Shown here: piece after piece, positions 34,142 through 43,155 of the stretch | How positions within the stretch are numbered: the stretch's first letter is position 1 | Layout: each line of letters starts with the position of its first letter | NCBI RefSeq assembly: GCF_900200035.1 | Contig: NZ_FZTC01000002.1 | Location: 1 to 64,000 of the forward strand | Direction of reading: 5' to 3' | Origin: Klebsiella grimontii | GTDB lineage: Bacteria; Pseudomonadota; Gammaproteobacteria; Enterobacterales; Enterobacteriaceae | DNA length: 64,000 nucleotides | The notes under the pieces: model-generated | The model's database searches: none | Seen by the model: only the letters and a program-made list of their open reading frames with translations | Told to the model about the DNA's origin: nothing | Position numbers and translations under genes: made by a program

Positions 34142-35329
34142 ATGCATAGAGCGACAAAAGTACGCATTTACCCAACGCAAGAACAAACTGAATTGCTGGA
34201 AAAGCAATTCGGCGCGGTGCATTTTGCGTACAATAAAGCCCTGTATATTCGCTCTCACTGGTACAAAAAACATGGCGTATCGCTGAATAATGCAAAGCAT
34301 ATTCAGCCTCTGCTACCCATTGCCAAAAAGTCCCGCCGCTATAGCTGGCTCAAGGCAGCAGACTCCAACGCATTGCAGGTATCTTTGCAGAATCTGGATC
34401 GTGCATTCCAAAACTTCTTTGAGAAACGGGCGAAATATCCGAAGTTCAAACGCAAGCACGGACCGCAATCCTCCTATCATTGCAGTAGCCTGAAAATCAC
34501 TGCCGACACAATCAAGATCCCGAAGATTTCCCCTATCCGGGCGAACATTCACCGGGAGATTGTCGGCAAGGTGAAAAGCATCACCATCAGCCGCGCACCG
34601 ACTGGCAAATACTACGCCTCAATCCTTGCCGATGATGGACAGGAAGCGCCAGCGAAGCCGACCTACATAACCCAACTGACAGGCTATGACATTGGCCTGA
34701 AAGATTATCTGATACGCGATGACGGCAAAAAAACGCCTAACCCGCGTCACTTGGTCAATGCCTATCGCCGCTTACGTCGCGATAGCAAGGCGCTATCCCG
34801 TAAACAGAAGGGAAGCGCGAATCGTCGCAAGGCACGTATTCGCCTAGCAGCACAACACGATCGGGTAGCCAATGCCCGTAACGATTTTCAGCACAAACTT
34901 TCCAGAAATATTATCGTCGAAAATCAAGCGGTGATTGTGGAAACACTGAAAACGGCAAACATGATGAAAAACAAACGCCTTGCCCGTCATATCGGGGATG
35001 CCGCGTGGTCTGGTTTCGTGGCGAAACTGGCCTATAAAGCGGAGGCGTCCGGCGTCCACCTGGTCAAACTGGATCAGTGGTTCGCCAGTTCAAAAACATG
35101 CCATTGTTGCGGTCCCAAGATGGCAGAAATGCCACTGAAAGTACGTGAATGGCAATGCCCTGTCTGCCTGACTCACCATAATCGCGATATCAATGCGGCG
35201 ATGAACATCAGGCTGAAGGGCATAACAGAACTAATGGCGGCGGGTCACGTCGTCAAAGCCCACGGAGGCCTGCGTAAGTCCGTTATAACAACGGTTGCGG
35301 CCTATGAAGTGGGAAGCCCCGCCCTTTAG
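34142..35329 (+). CDS. tnpB: TnpB RNA-guided nuclease (IS200/IS605)
   Basis: A 395-aa protein with the start at 34142; an 11-residue extension is possible. The RuvC-like catalytic triad is present: GYDIGLKD (Asp), VIVETLK (Glu) and HNRDINAAMN (Asp). The zinc ribbon is CHCCG...WQCPVC, with an altered first knuckle (C-x-C-C) that may weaken it. TnpB proteins use a guide RNA from the element's right end; here that end overlaps the 3' part of the gene and the hairpin at 35317-35335. Confidence 0.92.
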   Translation: MHRATKVRIYPTQEQTELLEKQFGAVHFAYNKALYIRSHWYKKHGVSLNNAKHIQPLLPIAKKSRRYSWLKAADSNALQVSLQNLDRAFQNFFEKRAKYPKFKRKHGPQSSYHCSSLKITADTIKIPKISPIRANIHREIVGKVKSITISRAPTGKYYASILADDGQEAPAKPTYITQLTGYDIGLKDYLIRDDGKKTPNPRHLVNAYRRLRRDSKALSRKQKGSANRRKARIRLAAQHDRVANARNDFQHKLSRNIIVENQAVIVETLKTANMMKNKRLARHIGDAAWSGFVAKLAYKAEASGVHLVKLDQWFASSKTCHCCGPKMAEMPLKVREWQCPVCLTHHNRDINAAMNIRLKGITELMAAGHVVKAHGGLRKSVITTVAAYEVGSPAL

Positions 35330-35366
35330 GGCGGGGAGCAGTCACGGGGCTATGGGCAGTATGATG

Positions 35367-38300
35367 TCAGTTATTTAGTGTGATAAAACTTGTTGCCGTA
35401 TCACCACTGTCATCATAAGCAGTGATTGATACCACCAGCTTACCTTTGTTTTGTGACTTTGACAGTGTAGCTGTGCTACCAAAAACGCCGCGAACCTGGT
35501 CATTAACCTTCCATACATAACTGGATATCTTTCCATCCGGGTCATTACATTTAGCCGTAAAAGCCCAGCTCAGCGGTGTTTCTGTATAAGTCAGGCTACA
35601 ATTCGGTGGTGTGTTAGGTATCACGTCAAAGTCGACCGTTACACTCCCTCTCTGGCCCTGCGTACTGACAACATCCATTTCAAGCTTGTAGCTGCCCTCC
35701 ATAATGTTCTCAAATGTCTGGGACCAGTAGTTTTTTCCTCCATCTACAGCTTTGCCATTCAGCTTAAAGGAGACATTATCAATGCTGTCGGCTGAGTGAG
35801 CTAGTTTTACACTCGACCTCATAGATAGATCTAATGGTGCCCTCATGAACTTGTTTGAATATTTGGGGTTAACCGTAATCTCCATTGGGTTCTGTTCGTT
35901 TACAACGAAAGTATATTCAACCCTTGCCTCATTATTACGGTTATCTTTCAGAACATAGGTTAGTGTATGCGTCCCTGACTTGAACACCTGGAACACTTTT
36001 TTCCCATTAGTATCACTATCAAGTGTCATGACATCTTTGTTGTATTGCCACTCCTCAGTGAAAACTACACCTGGATAGGTAACATCCACTCCCGTTACCG
36101 ATACTGCCAATTCGGATGGGATCATTGTGTATTTGAGCTTTGTATTAAGGCGAGGCTCAGGGAATTTATATACCCATGATTTAACGCTAATCGTTCGCTT
36201 CGCTAATGTCCTTTCCTTAGCCTCTGGCATGTATGCCTGATAGGTAAACGCAGCGTAACCACGTGCATCAAGCATATCTTCGGTTAGCACAGTATCGAGA
36301 AGCCCGCCCTTCTTAACGCTCCCATCAGGCAGTATCCACTCCTCTAAAACCTCTGCATCAGATGAGTACTCAGTATTCGGGTTCGTGTAAGTTCCCTGCA
36401 AAGTTACTTTTTTGCCAACCTCTACTTGCGCGTTACCCTCAACCTTTACTGACAATTTCTTGTGCTTAATGACGGTTACACGAGCTCGTGTTTCTTTCCA
36501 AGCGGATGTACCGGCCATTTCATCGGTTTCGGTATATCGGACCTTCGCAAAAATATACTTCGGGACCTCCGAGGAGGTGATCGTGTATTTTACCCCCCCT
36601 TCAGTCCAATCTTCGCCATCCTCAGACCATTGCACGTCTACAGCACTACCTTTGATTTCTTCATTGTTGTCGGTCAGCGTTACAGGGATACTGTGCCCCT
36701 CAAGCACCTTGCCTACCGTTATAACCGGCTTAGGTTCTCTGTATGCGACCACAGTGAGATTATCGGTATATGACGTTTTACCCGTGTATTTGTTCGTTAA
36801 TTTTGCACGATAGAGCCACTTGCCCACCTCTTTTTGTTTAATACTGACACTGCGAAGACCAGTCATATCCTCGAGAGTACTCCATGTAGATCCATTGTTA
36901 CTGGAGATCTGCCATTCAGTCGGGCTAAGTGAATCATAATCATCAGTACTTTTGGTTCTGAAAGAGACCATTGCCGAAAGTGGTACACGGCCAACAATCA
37001 GCGATTTAGAAAGACCACCTTCAAGGTCAGCTCCTTTATAGACCCGGATACTAGTTGTGGACGTTTCACGTTGGAGCTCAAAGTCATCAAACGGGCTCCT
37101 TACTGTTGCTACAGCAATAATCCGGTGGCTACCCAGAGTCAGATCATCCATGTTAAGCTCGCCAGCTGCAATCCCCTCTGAATTGACTGCCAACTTACCG
37201 GTCAATGGAGTTCGTTCAGAAACTGAATAATCTTTACCAGTTTCAGCATCTGTCACCCATTTTGAAGTAACTTTGTAAACCACTACATCCCAGTTACCCA
37301 TTGTTTTTTCGTCGTATAGAGTACAACTACAGCTGTTATTCCATTGACCAATGTTAACCGACACAGGCACTTTGAGGCTCGTTGCCGATTTACGCTCTTC
37401 CACCTTCATGTAAGCACGAATGCTGAAGTTAGGAACGGTATACACTTTGAGAATACTGGAGGACTTAATACTCGGTTCGTTCTCATAGGCAACATCAATG
37501 TTGACGTTGGTTTGTGTCCATAATGGAGCTGCTGGAACTTTAATTCGCTCGGAATAAGTTACAGGCGTGTCACCACTCGATTTGTTCTTATAAGTCGTCG
37601 TTTCCGGATCCTGACCCTCAACCTTAGACGTCAAGACAATGTTGGCCGGTACCGACTTCGCCAGAACTTTTGCCGCATCGCCTCCAGAGATATAGACCAG
37701 AGCGGTATTTTTACCTAAGGTACTAACCGTTTTACTTAACTTGTAAGAAATCTCGGGCGCGAAAGGTTCTACTGCCGGGATCGTTTTACGGTTATGAGCT
37801 GCAAGAGCTTTTGAGCCTTTTGTGTTTATCACATAAACGTTGTAATCAAGGATGTTATCCCCAACTTTAGAGAAGTAACCCGTCAGGCCAGGCACTTTAG
37901 ATTTAGAGTAAAACTCCATACCTGCAGGAACGTTGTTCCACTGTACATAACAGGCAGTAGCGTAAATCCCATTGCCGAACTGACCAAGCAGAGCCTGAGC
38001 ATCTTCCTCAGTAGAGAATATTTTGCAGGTATTTCCTGATTGTTGAGTGACCAGAGAGGTATAGGGACGTACGTAACTGTAAATTGTGGATGCTGAGTCG
38101 ATGGACTTCAGGGTGAAGGTCATCGGCATGTAGGTAAAATCAATCGAATAGGTTTTAGATATTCCATTAACGTTTTCAGCTACAATTGTCAAAGTATGTA
38201 CTTTGTTTGTTTCCAGTGACGTCATCTGATTTAAACGATAAATGCCTTTCACATTAGTTGGGCTGTATGAGGCCATGACATTATCAATAGCAACGCTTTT

Positions 38301-39608
38301 TATATCGGCCACGCCCTCTTCGCCCTGGAAGGCTGCAATAACGATTTCATTCAGAAAATAGACTTGATCCCGCTTAACGAGCTCCGCACCTTCCTTGTAG
38401 ACAGTAACTGTGGGCTCATCTGAAAGTACTAATTTCGAGTCCGGTTCTGTATAACTTGAGTCGTTTCCGGCTGTGTTTGCGACAGAGAAAGTCGCAATGT
38501 ATGACGCACTGGCAAGATCACTTATATCAAAGAAATAAACATATTTCCCGGCAACTTCCTGATACCCAGCAACTGGCTGCAGAGTTCTCCGGGAAGGAGT
38601 AGACCAGATTTTGTTAAAATTGAGTTCAGTACCATCGTCCAAAGTAACTTTTGTGGTTGGCGAGAAACTACCATCAGGAGCTAATGTCAGCGACATTGCC
38701 GCTGGTTTCCACCAGTCACCGGTATCAGACTTTGCTGGAACCGATACAGCAACAGCGATTGTTTTCGGACCGACAAATATGTCTTTATCACCAACTTTAA
38801 AAGCCCGGGCTTCTTTAGATACGTTCCAGAAAGTGCTATCGACTGCCGGAGCACGGTAATCCCAGCTTAGTCTCACATTAGCTGAGATAGGTGGGGAAAA
38901 AAAGTTATTAGCTGAGTTCAATGTTATGGCTACATCACGGCTGCCGAAATCGGAACTGCCGTCACTGATACCTACGCTTCCAGTCGTGATAGAGCATTTT
39001 GATGCGCCAGTCGCGATAGCACATGAGGTTCCGGAACCGACAGAAGCAACTATGTCGTAATCGCGAGGCTCCACAGAGATCTCAATATTTGAGAGAGTCT
39101 CGTTTTTTATGTATGAAATTAGTGTGGAGCCCGAGGTGCCGTTACTCATTGACCCTTTAATACTTGAAAAAACAGGGGCTATGGGTTCCACAGTCTTAAA
39201 AATATACTCCCCTTCACGAACAATCACTTTTTCTCTTTCTGAGCCAGAGTAGTAGGCGATCTGCCAGGGCAATTTAATGTCACCTGCAATTGCGGGGTAA
39301 CCCTTGAGTGAAAAGCCATTGGCAACCGGCATACCGGAGTTATTGGGTAACCACTCGAAAACACATTTCAGGCTTCCAGCCGTGCTTTTGACATTAGGGT
39401 CAGAGGATATATCGCATCCATCCGAAACTGGTATGGCAGTTACAGTGTTTTCTTTTACAAACGCTGTATTTACTTGTGGTGATGTCGAAAATTTGACATC
39501 AGGTAAGGCGGTCTCTAAGGTCCCGGAAACCATGATAGATTCTGCGTTAGACAAAGCACTGAACACAGAACAGAACATCAGCAATGAGATTTTATTAATT
39601 TTAGTCAT
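35367..39608 (-). CDS. Giant secreted Ig-like repeat protein (1413 aa)
   Basis: A 1413-aa protein with a signal peptide (KISLLMFCSVFSALSNAES). The rest is beta-rich, built of repeated Ig/PKD-like modules: strings of V-x-V strands and motifs such as YTVVAYREPKPVITV and FEVIPNTPPNCSLTYTETPLSWAFTAKCNDPDGKISSYVWKVN (split by a short gap), the last being PKD-like. IncHI plasmids encode large Ig-like proteins reported as needed for conjugation; this gene and the interrupted one at 61.6 kb are candidates for that class. It contains near-palindromes at 36399 and 38640. Downstream of three small genes in the same direction. Confidence 0.75.
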   Translation of the reverse strand: MTKINKISLLMFCSVFSALSNAESIMVSGTLETALPDVKFSTSPQVNTAFVKENTVTAIPVSDGCDISSDPNVKSTAGSLKCVFEWLPNNSGMPVANGFSLKGYPAIAGDIKLPWQIAYYSGSEREKVIVREGEYIFKTVEPIAPVFSSIKGSMSNGTSGSTLISYIKNETLSNIEISVEPRDYDIVASVGSGTSCAIATGASKCSITTGSVGISDGSSDFGSRDVAITLNSANNFFSPPISANVRLSWDYRAPAVDSTFWNVSKEARAFKVGDKDIFVGPKTIAVAVSVPAKSDTGDWWKPAAMSLTLAPDGSFSPTTKVTLDDGTELNFNKIWSTPSRRTLQPVAGYQEVAGKYVYFFDISDLASASYIATFSVANTAGNDSSYTEPDSKLVLSDEPTVTVYKEGAELVKRDQVYFLNEIVIAAFQGEEGVADIKSVAIDNVMASYSPTNVKGIYRLNQMTSLETNKVHTLTIVAENVNGISKTYSIDFTYMPMTFTLKSIDSASTIYSYVRPYTSLVTQQSGNTCKIFSTEEDAQALLGQFGNGIYATACYVQWNNVPAGMEFYSKSKVPGLTGYFSKVGDNILDYNVYVINTKGSKALAAHNRKTIPAVEPFAPEISYKLSKTVSTLGKNTALVYISGGDAAKVLAKSVPANIVLTSKVEGQDPETTTYKNKSSGDTPVTYSERIKVPAAPLWTQTNVNIDVAYENEPSIKSSSILKVYTVPNFSIRAYMKVEERKSATSLKVPVSVNIGQWNNSCSCTLYDEKTMGNWDVVVYKVTSKWVTDAETGKDYSVSERTPLTGKLAVNSEGIAAGELNMDDLTLGSHRIIAVATVRSPFDDFELQRETSTTSIRVYKGADLEGGLSKSLIVGRVPLSAMVSFRTKSTDDYDSLSPTEWQISSNNGSTWSTLEDMTGLRSVSIKQKEVGKWLYRAKLTNKYTGKTSYTDNLTVVAYREPKPVITVGKVLEGHSIPVTLTDNNEEIKGSAVDVQWSEDGEDWTEGGVKYTITSSEVPKYIFAKVRYTETDEMAGTSAWKETRARVTVIKHKKLSVKVEGNAQVEVGKKVTLQGTYTNPNTEYSSDAEVLEEWILPDGSVKKGGLLDTVLTEDMLDARGYAAFTYQAYMPEAKERTLAKRTISVKSWVYKFPEPRLNTKLKYTMIPSELAVSVTGVDVTYPGVVFTEEWQYNKDVMTLDSDTNGKKVFQVFKSGTHTLTYVLKDNRNNEARVEYTFVVNEQNPMEITVNPKYSNKFMRAPLDLSMRSSVKLAHSADSIDNVSFKLNGKAVDGGKNYWSQTFENIMEGSYKLEMDVVSTQGQRGSVTVDFDVIPNTPPNCSLTYTETPLSWAFTAKCNDPDGKISSYVWKVNDQVRGVFGSTATLSKSQNKGKLVVSITAYDDSGDTATSFITLNN

Positions 39609-39733
39609 GGGAAGCTCTGCACGTAGTTATGCCATAGTTGCACCTACTGTATCTTATGAGGCAAGCGTAATTACCGAATTAAGTGACGTGATTTTATTTA
39701 ATTTTCGCAAAATGCGTTTGTATAAGGTAAAAG

Positions 39734-40273
39734 TTACTTTTGCGATCGAGCGCTTGCATTAAGACGCATGCACGTCAGTATCGTATCGGGCGGTAAGCCA
39801 GGATTTCGAGATTGAATGACTGAGAGGAGGAAAAGGCCTAACCTCAGACAAGCCGAAGGTTCAATACTAATTTTATGTACGAAATTGACTCCACTTTCTG
39901 CCTTGTTTATGGCAAGAACCCCACCTTCAAGCGTAGCTGTTGGTTTACCGTCAAAAGTTACTTTTATGTTTTTGTAGACCAAGATCCCCTGATGCTTCGT
40001 TTTCTTATCTTTAAGCGATGCCTCAGGAGTCAGGCGAAGGAACACCATGCATAAAGTGATGACTTCATCGTCACTTAGCTTTGTTGAAATACATTTATTA
40101 CCTGTCCAGTCAAAGGACCCAGACTTTTCTGGAGAAGAACCGGTAAGAATCAGGTTAACGTCACCATTGGATGCTGAAGTATTGAGTTCAAGCGCAGATT
40201 TTCCGGAGTTAAATACCTTCTCGTTTCTGTATTGCGACTGGCATATTGACTTTGTTGTTAAATTTTCCACCAT
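39734..40273 (-). CDS. Hypothetical protein
   Basis: A 179-aa protein from the ATG at 40273, with GAGAGA ahead; it overlaps the end of the upstream gene by 16 bp. Two cysteines (CQSQ, NKCIS) and a beta-rich middle suggest an exported or processed protein, but no signal peptide is visible; it may be translated as a unit with the preceding membrane-anchored protein. An exact palindrome at 39953 lies inside and another (39729) covers its stop codon. Family unknown. Confidence 0.55.
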   Translation of the reverse strand: MVENLTTKSICQSQYRNEKVFNSGKSALELNTSASNGDVNLILTGSSPEKSGSFDWTGNKCISTKLSDDEVITLCMVFLRLTPEASLKDKKTKHQGILVYKNIKVTFDGKPTATLEGGVLAINKAESGVNFVHKISIEPSACLRLGLFLLSVIQSRNPGLPPDTILTCMRLNASARSQK

Positions 40274-40653
40274 ATATTTCTCTCACCTTCGTTAACTAAG
40301 TTTTTAAGGACCCCAATGTAGGTGTTTTCACCAGAACGTTTCATGGCAATAATATAAGCATTAGTTTCCAGTATTAGATAACTCCCCGAAGGTGCTCCGG
40401 GGGGAAGTTCTTCAGAAGTTAATTTTTTAGTGTATTCTCTTTTTACGACAGCAGGTATGTTGTTAATCAGAATTGTTTTATTATCAACTATCTGAAAGTT
40501 TAAACTAGCTTCATCTCCAGCAAGGCTTAAAGCACGTACCGATTTTTGTTTAAAACTTAACAGGCTCTGCTCGGCCATCATTAGTGAATAAATGAAAGCC
40601 AGACAAATCATAGGTAATACAAATAAACTCACTTTTTTAAGATTAAGTTTCAT
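40258..40653 (-). CDS. Membrane-anchored or exported hypothetical protein
   Basis: About 131 aa from the ATG at 40653 (a TTG at 40665 is an alternative). Residues 5-27 (LKKVSLFVLPMICLAFIYSLMM) are a signal anchor; the remainder is a small periplasmic domain ending in NIWWKI. It overlaps both neighbours, so the three genes 40643-41095, this one and 39734-40273 form one unit. Family unknown. Confidence 0.6.
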   Translation of the reverse strand: MKLNLKKVSLFVLPMICLAFIYSLMMAEQSLLSFKQKSVRALSLAGDEASLNFQIVDNKTILINNIPAVVKREYTKKLTSEELPPGAPSGSYLILETNAYIIAMKRSGENTYIGVLKNLVNEGERNIWWKI

Positions 40654-41095
40654 CGTTATCTTCAAAACCCCCTTGAGTTTGGCAGGCTGTAATGTAAAGA
40701 AGCCTCAGTTGATGTAAGAAATTGCCTGCCGTTGCTCCACCGACAAATGTTATCAGTCTGTTAATTCTTGTCCCGGCGTCCTCAAGCTCAAACTCAGCAA
40801 CTCCGCAATCAGACATAATCGTCATGGTGTTTTCATCCAGATCTTCATCAAGTGAAGGTGGAATAATAATAGACAAAATAACAGTGTCGACCGGCGCTAT
40901 TTCCCAGTTGTAATCTTCGCGGGCCATAGGAGTAATCTGAATAAAGTAACCATCCAGAATCAAAGAAAGTGGATTATGAGTGGTTTCAGCAAAGCCAAAA
41001 GTATTTGGTACTTCTTCGAAGGTTAAGCCTGAACGCTCAATAATTCTGAGGAGTTCATGCTTTCTTACCCCATGGTAAATCATGCCATCTGTCAT
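40643..41095 (-). CDS. Hypothetical protein next to an IS insertion
   Basis: A 150-aa soluble protein starting at ATG 41095 or 41083. The left end of the orphan TnpB element begins about 3 bp upstream of the first ATG, so the natural promoter and ribosome-binding site, and possibly N-terminal codons, have been displaced; an AGGG in the IS end could act as a substitute ribosome-binding site. Acidic, beta-rich. Family unknown. Confidence 0.55.
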   Translation of the reverse strand: MTDGMIYHGVRKHELLRIIERSGLTFEEVPNTFGFAETTHNPLSLILDGYFIQITPMAREDYNWEIAPVDTVILSIIIPPSLDEDLDENTMTIMSDCGVAEFELEDAGTRINRLITFVGGATAGNFLHQLRLLYITACQTQGGFEDNDET

Positions 41096-41097
41096 CT

Positions 41098-42387
41098 GTT
41101 AAGCCCTGCGGAGACCTCGCCCAATACGGGCAGGATGGAAAGGGAGAGCAATCTATTTGTTCGGCGTTGCATTTTACATTTTCCCCGATATTATGTGAAG
41201 CATGAAACGTGCATATAAATACCGCTTTTACCCGACACCTGAACAAGCTGAGCTGCTGGCCCAGACGTTCGGGTGTGTGCGTTTTGTCTATAACCACATC
41301 CTACGCTGGCGTACTGATGCCTACTACGAACGCCAGGAGAAAATCGGCTACACACAAGCCAACGCTCGCTTAACTACCCTGAAGAAAGAGCCTAATTTTG
41401 AGTGGCTTAACGATGTTTCTTGCGTCCCGTTGCAGCAAGTTTTGCGGCACCAGCAAGCTGCATTCTCAAACTTTTTCGCAGGCCGCGCTAAATACCCGAC
41501 CTTCAAAAGTAAGCGGCATAAACAATCTGCCGAATTTACCGTCAGCGCGTTTAAGTACCGTGATGGCAAGCTATACATGGCTAAAAGTAAAGAGCCGCTG
41601 GCGGTGCGCTGGTCGCGTCCTTTACCTTCTGCACCATCAACCATCACCATTTCCAGAGATGCAGCAGGACGATACTTTGTTTCCTGCCTCTGTGAATTTG
41701 AGCCAGCGTTACTACCTGTGGTGAATAAGACCGTGGGTATTGATGTTGGTCTGAACACCCTGTTCGCCACTGACACCGGATTCAAAACCGGCAATCCCCG
41801 CCAGACTGAGCGTTTCGCTGACAAACTGGCAAAGCTACAACGCCGACTGAGTAAGAAAAAGCTTGGCTCGAAAAACCGCGAGAAGGCTCGCCAGAAGGTC
41901 GCCCGACTCCACGCGAAAATTGCTGATTGCCGTATGGATAACCTGCACAAGCTATCCCGCAAACTGATAAACGAAAACCAAGTTGTTTGCGCTGAATCCC
42001 TGAAAGTGAAGAACATGATCCGCAATCCCAGACTGGCAAAACAAATTGCCGATGTAAGTTGGTGCGAGTTTGTCCGGCAGCTTGAATACAAAGCTGAGTG
42101 GGCCGGGAGAACGCTGGTCAGAATCGACCAGTTTTTCCCGTCCTCAAAGCGATGTAGTGACTGCGGATATACCATGCAAAAAATGCCTCTTAGTGTTCGT
42201 GACTGGAGATGCCCGGAATGCGGCAGCGTCCATGATCGTGATATTAATGCGGCCCGAAATATAAAAGCGGCGGGACTCGCCGTGTTAGCCTGTGGAGAGA
42301 CCGTAAGACCGTAACGACTTCAATGTTGTTGCGGCTGGCTCTGTGAAACAGGAATCCTCGCTCAAATCGGGCGGGGAAGACGTCAAC
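41098..42387 (+). mobile_element. IS605-type element with tnpB only
   Basis: Left end CCTCGCCC-AATAC-GGGCAGG (41114-41133) is closely similar to the left end of the element at 33.6 kb, including the following AAGGGAGAGCAATCT; right end CCTCGCTC-AAAT-CGGGCGGGG (42356-42376) then AAGACGTCAAC. No tnpA is present, so it needs one in trans, such as that at 33.7-34.1 kb. Boundaries are estimated by comparing the two elements. Confidence 0.75.
41202..42314 (+). CDS. tnpB: TnpB RNA-guided nuclease, orphan
   Basis: A 370-aa protein with all landmarks intact: GIDVGLNTLFAT (Asp), VVCAESLKVKNM (Glu), HDRDINAARNI (Asp) and a regular zinc ribbon CSDCGYT...WRCPECGS. Roughly half the residues differ from the TnpB at 34.1 kb, so it is a separate lineage. 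Without tnpA it resembles the many stand-alone TnpB genes; with its right-end RNA it could still cut donor or sibling sites. Confidence 0.92.
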   Translation: MKRAYKYRFYPTPEQAELLAQTFGCVRFVYNHILRWRTDAYYERQEKIGYTQANARLTTLKKEPNFEWLNDVSCVPLQQVLRHQQAAFSNFFAGRAKYPTFKSKRHKQSAEFTVSAFKYRDGKLYMAKSKEPLAVRWSRPLPSAPSTITISRDAAGRYFVSCLCEFEPALLPVVNKTVGIDVGLNTLFATDTGFKTGNPRQTERFADKLAKLQRRLSKKKLGSKNREKARQKVARLHAKIADCRMDNLHKLSRKLINENQVVCAESLKVKNMIRNPRLAKQIADVSWCEFVRQLEYKAEWAGRTLVRIDQFFPSSKRCSDCGYTMQKMPLSVRDWRCPECGSVHDRDINAARNIKAAGLAVLACGETVRP

Positions 42388-42670
42388 TGTAGTTACTCAT
42401 GTGCTTTGGTGGATGGTATGTCTCTAAAAATCATACCAAAAACCATTCCTACCTTAGCCTGAACGAGAAAAAAGTTAACCTTCTCACTGACTCCATAGGT
42501 TTATCTAATCTTAACATGTAAGCTACCGATTTGCGCATTCGTCGAAGTTCTCTGCCATATAAACCGCAACGTTAGTAATCTACGAACAGTAAAGGACACG
42601 TATTATTAACTCGTTCAACAAAATCATCAATTGAAAGAAACATTTGTCAACATCCAAAAAGTTACTTTTA
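42315..42670. other. Intergenic region downstream of tnpB
   Basis: Holds the TnpB element's right end (to about 42387), then ~280 bp of AT-rich DNA with no gene seen, ending in an exact AAAAGTTACTTTT palindrome (42657-42669). Confidence 0.5.
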
Positions 42671-43010
42671 TCAGAACTTCTTCAAATTAGCTCCTACTAA
42701 AAACTGGATTTGAGATTCATTCACATCCTCCCCGCCCAGAATGTCGTGGATTCCTGCAGCGTTCAGATCGGAGTCTGAATCGCCTTGGAGGGTTCCTACG
42801 AACGGGTAGGCTGACGACACCAGCTCCCCACCAAAGGCCGATACGGCATCTCCTGAAGTTAAAATGTAATCTGCGGCGTTTACATCGGCGTACGCAGTGT
42901 AGCCGCATACCTGATACGCAAATTTGGTTTGAGACTTACAGTTTTCTTTCGAGTTCTGACCACAAAAGCGCACAGCTGACTGGAATAGGCTGGAGGGACT
43001 CCTATAACCT
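42671..43010 (-). pseudogene. tnpB: TnpB C-terminal remnant
   Basis: An open frame of about 110 codons without a good start. It reads FAYQVCGYTAYADVNAADYIL, recognisable as the end of a TnpB zinc ribbon plus the RuvC-III ADxNAA motif, with earlier cysteines (FCGQ, ENCKS), and then a typical TnpB tail (GDAVSAFGG, LQGDSDS). The N-terminal ~270 residues and catalytic core are missing. It is a third, older IS605-type visitor at this locus. Confidence 0.65.
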
Positions 43011-43155
43011 CAGAAAATGGTGTTTACGTACAGTAAAAAAGTGACTTTTTCAACAATCTTAAAAGTCATGAAAAAAATTCGGCAAAAATAGCATTTTGCC
43101 TCCAGAGCCAGCTCATATCTGTATGTTTGAAGGTATGATCAAGGTGAGGTGAAAA

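Larger units (their letters stand above)
33611..35345. mobile_element. IS200/IS605-family element with divergent tnpA and tnpB
   Basis: The left end carries the subterminal hairpin CCTCGCCC-AATGC-GGGCGGGG (33625-33646); the right end carries CCCCGCCC-TTTA-GGGCGGGG (35317-35335) followed by AGCAGTCAC. There are no inverted repeats or target duplication, as normal for this family. Boundaries are approximate; the left flank ends in TTTAAC. It lies in the spacer between trhP and the 1413-aa Ig-like gene and breaks no recognised gene. Confidence 0.85.

Noticed and set aside
41348..42175. 275-aa leftward frame antisense to tnpB
   Set aside because: Long but serine-rich mirror of the TnpB coding strand, a common artefact; TnpB motifs settle the strand.
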